DNA of 64,000 nt, taken from NCBI RefSeq assembly GCF_902499335.1, contig NZ_CABVQK010000013.1, positions 124,001 to 188,000 on the forward strand, written 5' to 3'. Shown piece by piece: positions 9,217 through 16,197 of this stretch. This DNA comes from Burkholderia lata (GTDB taxonomy: Bacteria; Pseudomonadota; Gammaproteobacteria; Burkholderiales; Burkholderiaceae). Numbering within the stretch: position 1 is the first letter of the stretch; every line of letters starts with the position of its first letter. The notes beneath the pieces are model-generated. The model was not told the DNA's origin and did no database searches. It saw nothing but the letters and a program-made list of their open reading frames with translations. The position numbers and the translations under genes are program-made.

Positions 9217-9867
9217 TTACAGCGGCGGCTCGACGGGGCGGCGTGCAGGCGCCGGAGCCGGCGCCGGGGGCGCCACCACGCCCATCGAGACGATGTACTT
9301 GAGCGCGGCATCGACCGACATGTCGAGTTCGATGACTTCGCTCTTCGGCAGCATCAGGAAGAAGCCCGACGTCGGGTTCGGCGTCGTCGGGATATAGACG
9401 CTCACGTATTCTTCCGTCAGATGATTGAGCACGTCGCCGCCCGGCGTGCCGGTCAGAAACGCGATCGTATACGAGCCGCGACGCGGGTATTCGATCAGCA
9501 GCGCCTTGCGGAACGCGTTGCCGCTGCTCGACAGCAGCGTGTCCGACACCTGCTTGACGCTCGTGTAGATCGGCCCGACGACAGGGATGTGACGCACCAC
9601 GGCGTTCCACCACGTGACGAGCTTCTGGCCGATGAAGTTCCGCGTGGCCAGCCCGACGACGAAGATGAACGCGAGCGTCAGCACCGCGCCGATCCCCGGC
9701 AGGTGGAAGCCGAGCATCCGCTCGGGCTGCCACGATTCGGGCAGCAGGAGCAGCGTCTGGTCCATCGTGCCGATGATGAGGCCGAGCACCCACAGCGTGA
9801 TCGCGAGCGGGACGAGAACCAGCAGGCCGGTCAGAAACACCGATTTCAGGGTCGTCTTTTTCATCAT
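9217..9867 (-). CDS. DUF502 family inner-membrane protein
   Basis: The 216-aa protein has two predicted membrane helices, at about residues 7-27 (SVFLTGLLVLVPLAITLWVL) and 58-78. A conserved region with NFIGQKLVTWW, PVVGPIYTSVKQV and a glycine-rich FLTGTPGG segment follows. The C-terminus is proline/alanine-rich. DUF502 proteins are widespread in proteobacteria but have no established biochemical role. It sits between fmdB and aspS on the same strand, probably one transcript. Confidence 0.88.
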   Translation of the reverse strand: MMKKTTLKSVFLTGLLVLVPLAITLWVLGLIIGTMDQTLLLLPESWQPERMLGFHLPGIGAVLTLAFIFVVGLATRNFIGQKLVTWWNAVVRHIPVVGPIYTSVKQVSDTLLSSSGNAFRKALLIEYPRRGSYTIAFLTGTPGGDVLNHLTEEYVSVYIPTTPNPTSGFFLMLPKSEVIELDMSVDAALKYIVSMGVVAPPAPAPAPARRPVEPPL

Positions 9868-9902
9868 CTGCCGTCAATGAACCGCGCCGGCGGCGCGGGT
9901 TG

Positions 9903-9926
9903 GTCGCAGCCCGGCCGGGCTGCGAC
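9903..9926. repeat. 24-bp perfect palindrome after fmdB
   Basis: A perfect 24-bp palindrome (12-base half-sites starting GTCGCAGCCC) begins two bases past the fmdB stop codon. It can form a very stable stem, but no T-run follows on either side. It may limit read-through or protect the fmdB mRNA end rather than terminate. Confidence 0.6.
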
Positions 9927-9928
9927 GG

Positions 9929-10276
9929 TCAACTGCTGGCGGCGGGCGCTGCAGCCGGGGCGGGCGCGGCGCTCGTCGTCGTGCTTTCGGAACTGCTCGC
10001 TGCAGCCGGCGTAGCCGCAGCGGGCGCGGCTTCCGTCGCTGCGGCCGGGGCTGCGTCGCCCGACGCCGTCGCCGGCGCGCTGGTGCCGCCCGAACCGCCA
10101 CGGAAATCGGTGACATACCAACCCGAACCCTTCAACTGGAAGCCCGCGGCAGTGACCTGCTTGCGAAACGCATCCTTCCCGCATTCCGGGCACTGCGACA
10201 GCGGCGCGTCGCTCATCTTCTGGAGCACGTCCTTCGCGAAACCACACGCTTCGCATCGATAGGCGTAGATCGGCAT
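9929..10276 (-). CDS. FmdB family zinc-ribbon protein
   Basis: The 115-aa protein starts MPIYAYRCEACG and has a second Cys pair in CPECG, a single zinc ribbon in the first 45 residues characteristic of the FmdB/CxxC_CXXC_SSSS family. A GSGWYVTDFRG segment follows. The last 45 residues are a low-complexity Ala/Pro/Ser/Thr tail, probably disordered. The family is named after a putative regulator of formamidase, but the function is not established. The start at 10276 is fixed by homology; upstream in-frame codons would only add non-conserved residues. It is the first gene of the fmdB-DUF502-aspS unit. Confidence 0.88.
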   Translation of the reverse strand: MPIYAYRCEACGFAKDVLQKMSDAPLSQCPECGKDAFRKQVTAAGFQLKGSGWYVTDFRGGSGGTSAPATASGDAAPAAATEAAPAAATPAAASSSESTTTSAAPAPAAAPAASS

Positions 10277-10320
10277 GATATTTTTCCCGCGGAAACTGGA
10301 AACAGCTTGCAAAACCTTGA

Positions 10321-10352
10321 ATTATAGCCGAAACCCTGCCGCGCTCCGGCAA
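10321..10352 (-). promoter_or_regulatory. Candidate promoter for fmdB-DUF502-aspS
   Basis: On the minus strand a perfect TATAAT (10326-10321) lies about 45 bases before the fmdB start. A TTGCCG (10352-10347) is upstream at a long 20-base spacing, so the -35 element is uncertain. Confidence 0.5.
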
Positions 10353-10371
10353 TGGCCGCGACACCCGCGCA

Positions 10372-10998
10372 TCAGCGGCGGCGCCACGTGAGCCAGCGCT
10401 CGTGCCCTTCGAACACGGGCAGCGAATCGGTCACGGGCAAATCCTCGATCAATTCGAAGTGCGGCGTGAGCAGCGCATCGAGTTCGGCACGCTCGATTCC
10501 GAACGGCGGCCCCTTCGGTTTCGCCATCAGGAAGAAATAGCCGGCCAGCAATCCGTCCACCGGCAGCAGCTCGGCCATGCGCGCCGCATAGCCGGCACGC
10601 ATGGCCGGCGGCAGCGCGCACAGGAACGCGCGCTCGTACACCCACTGCACGTCGAACGGCGGCCGGTACGTAAAGAAATCGGCCTGCTCGACGACGCCCG
10701 CATGCGCGCCGAGCTGCGCCTTCGCGGCAGCCACCGCCTGTGCGGCGAAGTCGATCGCACGCACGGGCCAGCCGGCTTCGGCCAGCCACCCGGCTTCCTG
10801 CGCACTGCCGCAGCCGGGAATCAGCACCGCGCACGGCTCGAGCCGGTGCGCGAACACGCTGAAACCATCGGGCACGCCACCGAATTCCCACGGCGTCACG
10901 CCACGCTCGAAACGCTCGTCCCAGAACGAAGCGTTACCGGGATCGCGCGTCGCGAAATCGGCGGCGGCCGGTGTGACGGGTTGCTTCGGATCGGACAT
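10372..10998 (-). CDS. TPMT-family SAM-dependent methyltransferase
   Basis: The 208-aa class I methyltransferase resembles the thiopurine S-methyltransferase family. It has the N-terminal signature FWDERFERGVTPWEFGG, the SAM-binding motif VLIPGCGSAQE (the family variant of motif I), then DFAAQAVAAAK and DFFTY. The natural substrate is unknown; relatives methylate thiols or tellurite/selenium compounds. The start at 10998 is supported by AGGAG eight bases upstream. It is separated by about 95 bases from fmdB and follows ubiB on the same strand. Confidence 0.88.
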   Translation of the reverse strand: MSDPKQPVTPAAADFATRDPGNASFWDERFERGVTPWEFGGVPDGFSVFAHRLEPCAVLIPGCGSAQEAGWLAEAGWPVRAIDFAAQAVAAAKAQLGAHAGVVEQADFFTYRPPFDVQWVYERAFLCALPPAMRAGYAARMAELLPVDGLLAGYFFLMAKPKGPPFGIERAELDALLTPHFELIEDLPVTDSLPVFEGHERWLTWRRR

Positions 10999-11015
10999 CG
11001 CCCTGCTCCTTTCGG

Positions 11016-12593
11016 TCATGTGCCGTAGGCGAGCGCGAGCAGCACGCGCGCAACGAGCGCGCCGACGCCGACGGCAAGGCCGAAGATCAGCAGCGCCTGC
11101 AGCAGCCGGTTCGTCCGCTTCTGCTCGACGAGAACCTGACGCATCAGTTCCTCGCTCGCCGCGCGCGGCGCGTCATGGCGCGCCGCCATCGCGTGGTGGA
11201 TCAGGCGCGGCAGTTGCGGCAGCGTCTTGCTCCACTGCGGCGCCTCGACCTTGAAGCGTTCGTACCAGCCGCGCAGGCCGATCTGCTCGGTCATCCAGCG
11301 TTCGAGGTACGGCTTCGCGGTCTTCCACAGGTCGAGCTCGGGGTCGAGCGAACGGCCGAGCCCCTCGACGTTCAGCATCGTCTTCTGCAGCAGCACGAGC
11401 TGCGGCTGGATCTCGACGTTGAAGCGGCGTGACGTCGAGAACAGGCGCATCAACACCTGGCCGAGCGAGATGTCCTTCAGCGCGCGGTCGAAATACGGCT
11501 CGCACACTGCGCGAATCGCGCTTTCGAGCTCCTCGACGCGCGTTTCCGGCGGCACCCAGCCCGATTCGAGGTGGAGCGTCGCGACGCGGTGATAGTCGCG
11601 CTTGAAGAACGCGAGGAAGTTCTGCGCGAGGTAGTTCTTGTCGAAATCGGACAGCGCGCCGACGATCCCGAAGTCGAGCGCGACGTAGCGGCCGAACGTG
11701 TTCGGATCGAGGCTCACCTGGATGTTGCCCGGGTGCATGTCCGCATGGAAGAAGCCGTCGCGGAACACCTGCGTGAAGAAGATCTCGACGCCTTCGCGTG
11801 CAAGCTTCTTGATGTCGACGCCGGCCGAACGCAGCGTCTCGACCTGGCTGATCGGCACGCCGGTCATGCGCTCCATCACGAGCACCTGCGACGTCGAGAA
11901 ATCCCAGAACATCTCGGGCACGAGCAGCAGGTCGAGACCCGCGAAATTGCGGCGCAGCTGGCTGCCGTTGGCGGCCTCGCGCATCAGGTCGAGTTCGTCG
12001 TGCAGGTACTTGTCGAATTCGGCGACGACCTCGCGCGGCTTCAGGCGCCGGCCGTCGGCCCACATGCGCTCTGTCCAGATCGCGATATCGCGCATCAGCG
12101 CGAGGTCGGAATCGATCACGGACAGCATGTTCGGGCGCAGCACCTTGACGGCGACGGACTTGCCCGCGTGCTGGCCCTGCTTGAGCTTCGCGAAATGCAC
12201 CTGCGCGATCGACGCGCTCGCAATCGGCTCGCGCTCGAATTCGTCGAACAGCTCGTCGACCGGCGCACCGAGCGACTTCTCGATGATCCCGATCGCGACC
12301 GCCGAATCAAACGGCGGCACCTGGTCCTGCAGTTTCGCGAGTTCGTTCGCGAAATCGACCGACAGCAGGTCGCGGCGCGTCGACAGCACCTGGCCGAACT
12401 TCACGAAGATCGGGCCGAGGCTTTCGAGCGCGTGACGCAGCCGCACGGCAGGCGGATCGGAATAGCGGCGGCCGATCGTCGTGATCCGCAACAGCAGCTT
12501 CACGCGCCGGTCGTCGATCCGGGACAGCATCACTTCGTCGAGACCAAAGCGGATGACGGTGTAGACAATCTTGATGAAACGGAAAATGCGCAT
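11016..12593 (-). CDS. ubiB: Ubiquinone biosynthesis accessory ATPase/kinase-like protein
   Basis: The 525-aa protein of the ABC1/ADCK/UbiB family begins MRIFRFIKIVYTVIRFGLDE. KFGQVLSTRRDLL is the family-specific KxGQ region, followed by a protein-kinase-like core with HADMHPGNI and ALDFGIVG. Two C-terminal membrane helices end the protein (LLQALLIFGLAVGVGALVA and beyond). UbiB supports aerobic ubiquinone synthesis at the inner membrane. The length matches E. coli UbiB (546 aa). ubiJ ends 14 bases upstream, reproducing the ubiJ-ubiB pairing of E. coli. Confidence 0.95.
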   Translation of the reverse strand: MRIFRFIKIVYTVIRFGLDEVMLSRIDDRRVKLLLRITTIGRRYSDPPAVRLRHALESLGPIFVKFGQVLSTRRDLLSVDFANELAKLQDQVPPFDSAVAIGIIEKSLGAPVDELFDEFEREPIASASIAQVHFAKLKQGQHAGKSVAVKVLRPNMLSVIDSDLALMRDIAIWTERMWADGRRLKPREVVAEFDKYLHDELDLMREAANGSQLRRNFAGLDLLLVPEMFWDFSTSQVLVMERMTGVPISQVETLRSAGVDIKKLAREGVEIFFTQVFRDGFFHADMHPGNIQVSLDPNTFGRYVALDFGIVGALSDFDKNYLAQNFLAFFKRDYHRVATLHLESGWVPPETRVEELESAIRAVCEPYFDRALKDISLGQVLMRLFSTSRRFNVEIQPQLVLLQKTMLNVEGLGRSLDPELDLWKTAKPYLERWMTEQIGLRGWYERFKVEAPQWSKTLPQLPRLIHHAMAARHDAPRAASEELMRQVLVEQKRTNRLLQALLIFGLAVGVGALVARVLLALAYGT

Positions 12594-12606
12594 GCCCTGC
12601 GGCCCC

Positions 12607-13233
12607 TCAGTGCGCGCCGCGCGGGCCGGAACCCGTGCGCGCGCCGATTTTTTGTTCGAGTCGCTCGACCCGCTTTTCGACCCGTGCGAGCGCATCGCGT
12701 GCGCGCGCCAGTTCGGCGTCGAAGCCGCCGAGCGACGCGCGCCGGACGACCTGCGGGTTCTCGTCGAGCCAATATTCGGCGACGGAATCGAGCACGTTGC
12801 GGCCGGTGCGTCGCGCGCGCGCACCGGCGTCGCGCACGACCGTCGCGATCCGGTATGCCGCCGCGTCGCCGACCAGCTTTGCGAGATCTTCTTCAGGTTC
12901 CCAGCGCAGGTGCTCGGCCAGCTTCGCGATCTGCGTCGCGAACTCTGCGTCGCCCTCGATCTTCACGTGCTTCATCACGGCCGCCTGGCCGCCCTGCAGG
13001 AATGCGGCGACGGTATCGCCGGCGAGCGCGATCGACACGTCGACCTGTTGCGCATCATGCGCTTCGACGGCTGACAGATAGCCGTCGGGCTGCACCAGCA
13101 GCGTGAGCGTAACGGGGGGCACGTCGATCCGGGCAGTCTTGCCCGCATACGGAATCAGGCGGTCGCGCGCCCACGATTCGCGGGCGAGCAGGTGATTGAC
13201 GGCAGCAGCAAAAGGCTTGGCGGCAAAGGTCAT
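12607..13233 (-). CDS. ubiJ: Ubiquinone biosynthesis accessory factor UbiJ (SCP2 domain)
   Basis: The 208-aa protein starts MTFAAKPFAAAVNHLLARE and contains an SCP2-like lipid-binding domain (TLLVQPDGYLSAVE, then KIEGDAEFATQIAKLAEHLRW). A coiled-coil-like C-terminus follows (ARDALARVEKRVERLEQK). UbiJ binds ubiquinone intermediates and assembles the soluble Ubi complex. The start at 13233 is set by the conserved N-terminus; a much longer upstream frame is unrelated. It lies directly upstream of ubiB. Confidence 0.9.
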   Translation of the reverse strand: MTFAAKPFAAAVNHLLARESWARDRLIPYAGKTARIDVPPVTLTLLVQPDGYLSAVEAHDAQQVDVSIALAGDTVAAFLQGGQAAVMKHVKIEGDAEFATQIAKLAEHLRWEPEEDLAKLVGDAAAYRIATVVRDAGARARRTGRNVLDSVAEYWLDENPQVVRRASLGGFDAELARARDALARVEKRVERLEQKIGARTGSGPRGAH

Positions 13234-13248
13234 CGGGCTGGGAAAGAA

Positions 13249-13282
13249 AAAACCCGCGCAGGCCGGGCGCCCACGCGGGTTT
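13249..13282. terminator. Hairpin terminator between the Tim44-like gene and ubiJ
   Basis: AAACCCGCG and CGCGGGTTT arms enclose a 15-base loop, with an A-run on one side and TTTCT on the other. It lies just upstream of ubiJ and about 115 bases beyond the Tim44-like stop, and could end transcription coming from ubiE. Confidence 0.65.
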
Positions 13283-13397
13283 CTATTGTAACGTCGGATC
13301 GTCGGCAGACCGTGCCTGACCACACACCCGGGCGGCAAGCGGTCGCAGTGCGGCGGCCGTTGCCCGGGTGATCGGCGGCGTGGGCCGCCGGTCACGC

Positions 13398-14432
13398 TCA
13401 GTGCGTGTTGATCTGCTGGATGCCCGCGAGCAGCCAGCCCTGACTGCCCGACTTCGACAGGTTCCACACCTCGTCGAACGGCGCAGCCGACGCATTCGCC
13501 GATTCGCGGATCAGGCCGTGGAAGCGCACGCTCGCCGACTGCTCGATGCCGCGATCCTCGATCGCGACCAGTTCCGCGTCGAGCTGCACGACGTCGGTCT
13601 GGTTCGACTCGTTGCCGCGCGAATCGAGGTCGATCTTGATCTCGGCGAACATTTCGGGCGTCGTGAACTCGCGGATGTCGGCCAGGTTGCCCTGGTCCCA
13701 CGCAGCCTGCAGGCGCACGAAATAAACCTTCGAGCTGCGCAGGAACGCTTCGGTGTCGAAGCCGGCCGGCACCTGCAGCGGTGCTGCCGCAGCAGCCGCT
13801 GCCGCGCCGGTGGCCGCGGCACCGCCGCCGAACACGCCTTGCGCTTCGTTCGCGTAGCTGCTGCCGCTACCCGCATAGTTGCTGCCCGTGCTGCCCTGCT
13901 GGAACGACGGGCTTTGCGAGTAGCCGCCCGACGACGACGCCGAGCCGCCGACCGAGTATGCCGGCTCCTGCGGACGACGGCGGTTCATGAACTTGCGGAT
14001 CAGCCAGATGCCGACCGCCGCGAGCAGCGCGATCACGATGACGTTCGCCATCATGCTCGCGAATGCGCCGCCCATGCCGAAGTGCGACAGCAGCGCCGCG
14101 ATGCCGAGACCGGCCGCAAGACCGGCGATCGGCCCCAGCCAGCGCGAGCGGTTGGGCTGCGCAGCCGGCGCGGGCGCAGCCGGATTCGCACGCTGCGCCT
14201 GCGACGGCGCGGCCTGCTGCATCGGCTGCTGCGCGGGCGGCGTGGCCTGGCGCTGCGTGACGGTGGAATTCTGGCGGCCGATGCTGCGCCCGCCGCCCAT
14301 GCGCTTGGCTTCGGCGTCGAGCGATGCGAACGTGCCGGCCGTGAGCAGGCCGACCATCAGCAGCGTGCCGACCCGTCGAGCCCACGGCTTCGACGGCTTG
14401 CTACGGTTGAACAACGAACGCGATTGAAACAT
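13398..14432 (-). CDS. Tim44-like domain membrane protein
   Basis: The 344-aa protein has a hydrophobic N-terminal segment near residues 20-38 (GTLLMVGLLTAGTFASL) followed by AEAKRMGGGRSIGRQ. A Gln/Pro/Ala-rich linker and two hydrophobic segments around residues 95-145 come next. The C-terminal Tim44/MRPL45-like domain spans about residues 210-344 (DTEAFLRSSKVYFVRLQ). In mitochondria Tim44 tethers the import motor; the role of bacterial versions is not settled, though they are membrane-associated. The linkers are low-complexity. It sits between ubiE and ubiJ on the same strand, 41 bases after ubiE. Confidence 0.88.
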   Translation of the reverse strand: MFQSRSLFNRSKPSKPWARRVGTLLMVGLLTAGTFASLDAEAKRMGGGRSIGRQNSTVTQRQATPPAQQPMQQAAPSQAQRANPAAPAPAAQPNRSRWLGPIAGLAAGLGIAALLSHFGMGGAFASMMANVIVIALLAAVGIWLIRKFMNRRRPQEPAYSVGGSASSSGGYSQSPSFQQGSTGSNYAGSGSSYANEAQGVFGGGAAATGAAAAAAAAPLQVPAGFDTEAFLRSSKVYFVRLQAAWDQGNLADIREFTTPEMFAEIKIDLDSRGNESNQTDVVQLDAELVAIEDRGIEQSASVRFHGLIRESANASAAPFDEVWNLSKSGSQGWLLAGIQQINTH

Positions 14433-14473
14433 CAGTTTCTCCGGATGTAAGACAAATGTATGGAAAGAGCCCC

Positions 14474-15205
14474 TTAGTACTTGGCTCCCATGTGTAAAGC
14501 TACCACGCCACCTGACAAATTGTAATATTTGACGGCATCGAGGCCCGCTTGTTCCATCATCGTCTTCAGCGTGTCCTGATCGGGGTGCATCCGGATAGAT
14601 TCAGCAAGATACCGGTAACTTTCAGCATCTTTCGCGAACTTGTCGCCAAGCCACGGTAATACTTTGAAAGAATACAGATCGTACGCTTTTTTCAGCGGAT
14701 CCCAGACTTTCGAGAATTCCAGCACCATCACGCGGCCGCCGGGCTTCGTCACGCGGCGCATCTCGGCCAGCGCGGCATCCTTGTGCGTCATGTTGCGCAG
14801 TCCGAACGCGACCGTGACCACATCGAAGTAGTTGTCCGGAAAGGGAGTTTTCTCCGCGTCGCACAGCAGCGACGGCGTCACGATGCCCTTGTCGAGCAGT
14901 CGGTCGCGGCCGACGCGCAGCATCGATTCGTTGATGTCCGTGTGCCAGACCTCGCCCGTCGGCCCGGCCGCCTTCGCGAACGACTTGGTCAGGTCGCCGG
15001 TGCCGGCCGCGATGTCGAGCACCTTGAAGCCGGGGCGCACGTTCGCCTGCGCGATCGTGAACGCCTTCCACGCGCGGTGCATGCCCGCCGACATCAGGTC
15101 GTTCATCAGATCGTAGTTGCTCGCGACCGAATGGAACACGCCCGCCACTTTCTTCGCTTTTTCGTTTTCCTCGACGCTTTCGAAGCCGAAGTGGGTTTTG
15201 CTCAT
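14474..15205 (-). CDS. ubiE: Ubiquinone/menaquinone biosynthesis C-methyltransferase
   Basis: The 243-aa SAM-dependent methyltransferase performs the C-methylation of the benzoquinol ring in ubiquinone (and demethylmenaquinone) synthesis. The start MSKTHFGFESVEENEKAKKV and DIAAGTGDL (SAM motif I) are diagnostic, as are the C-terminal YYNLSGGVVALHMGAKY residues. The last 80 or so codons are visibly poorer in G/C than the rest. It lies in the DUF971-ubiE-Tim44-ubiJ-ubiB run. Confidence 0.96.
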   Translation of the reverse strand: MSKTHFGFESVEENEKAKKVAGVFHSVASNYDLMNDLMSAGMHRAWKAFTIAQANVRPGFKVLDIAAGTGDLTKSFAKAAGPTGEVWHTDINESMLRVGRDRLLDKGIVTPSLLCDAEKTPFPDNYFDVVTVAFGLRNMTHKDAALAEMRRVTKPGGRVMVLEFSKVWDPLKKAYDLYSFKVLPWLGDKFAKDAESYRYLAESIRMHPDQDTLKTMMEQAGLDAVKYYNLSGGVVALHMGAKY

Positions 15206-15258
15206 CGCGTTGATCCTCAGTAAATGGCAAGACGGCGCCGAGCGGGCGCCGTCGAATT

Positions 15259-15672
15259 TCAGTGGCAGTGGCCGTGCGACGCGCTGGCCGCCGGCATCGG
15301 GGCGTCGCGCTCGACGCCCGCCGCCTTCAGTTTGTCGAAATAGTCGCGCCACAGCGCGTCCTGCTGCGTCGCCAGTTCGTACAACAGGTCCCACGAGTAG
15401 ATGCCGGTCGAATGACCGTCGGAAAACGTCGGCTGCAGCGCGTAGTTGCCGACGCCCTCGAGCGCGGTGATCGTCACTTCGCGCTTGCCCGTCTGCAGCG
15501 TCTCCTGGCCGGGCCCGTGGCCACGCACCTCGGCCGACGGCGAATACACGCGCATCAGCTCGAACGGAATCCGGAAACTGTCGCCGTTCGGGTACTGCAA
15601 TTCGAGCACGCGCGATACCGCGTGCACGACGACGCCGGACGGAATCGGCGTCGTGGAAGTCAAACCGCTCAT
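15259..15672 (-). CDS. DUF971 (gamma-butyrobetaine hydroxylase-like N-terminal domain) protein
   Basis: The 137-aa protein carries one DUF971 domain: RVLELQYPNGDSFRIPFELMR, then VTITALEGVGNYALQPTFSDGHSTGIYSWDLLYEL in outline. The C-terminus is His-rich (SASHGHCH). Homologues occur alone or at the N-terminus of gamma-butyrobetaine hydroxylase, and some relatives are linked to Fe-S cluster handling; no enzymatic role can be assigned here. Its start overlaps the HIT gene stop in ATGA, and ubiE follows 53 bases later, so it probably belongs to the ubiE transcript. Confidence 0.88.
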   Translation of the reverse strand: MSGLTSTTPIPSGVVVHAVSRVLELQYPNGDSFRIPFELMRVYSPSAEVRGHGPGQETLQTGKREVTITALEGVGNYALQPTFSDGHSTGIYSWDLLYELATQQDALWRDYFDKLKAAGVERDAPMPAASASHGHCH

Positions 15673-16112
15673 GGCTGCCTCGAATCGGTCATGCGTTGAA
15701 TTTCCTCGCGCACCGCATTGTGCAGCAGCGAGGCCTGCGCGGCGCGCAAGCGCAGCAGCGCCTCGGACACGCTGCGCTGGCGCGGCGCCCATACGGGCTG
15801 CGGGAAGTGTGCGTCGTTCGAAAAGCGCGGGATCACGTGCCAGTGCACATGCGGCACCATGTTGCCGAGGCTCGCGAGATTCACCTTGTTCGGCTGCATC
15901 ACGCGACGCACGGCCCGCTCGACCGCGTAGACCACGCGCATCAGGTGGGCCCGGTCGGGCTCGCCGAGATCGGAGAATTCGGCCACGTGCGCGCCCCAGA
16001 TCACCCGGCAGAAGCCCGGGTAGTCGTGCTCGCCCGTTGCGAGAACGACGCGCAGCGCATCGTCCTGCCAGAGCAGCTCGCCGCCGTCTTCACGGCAAAA
16101 CACGCATTCCAT
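15669..16112 (-). CDS. HIT family nucleotide-binding protein
   Basis: The 147-aa histidine-triad protein has the triad HVHWHVIP near residue 100 and an N-terminal CVFCRED Cys pair (FHIT/HinT-like). HIT proteins hydrolyse or transfer nucleotidyl groups; the substrate cannot be told. The start at 16112 is chosen over 16124 because GGGAG lies six bases before it. It is coupled by a four-base overlap to the DUF971 gene. Confidence 0.9.
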   Translation of the reverse strand: MECVFCREDGGELLWQDDALRVVLATGEHDYPGFCRVIWGAHVAEFSDLGEPDRAHLMRVVYAVERAVRRVMQPNKVNLASLGNMVPHVHWHVIPRFSNDAHFPQPVWAPRQRSVSEALLRLRAAQASLLHNAVREEIQRMTDSRQP

Positions 16113-16197
16113 CGTCGCTCCCATGTGGACGGGCGCCGGCATTGCTGCGCCGGCGCCCGCTCATTCCTGGCCCGGTCGGGCGGTCGTCATGCCCGCA

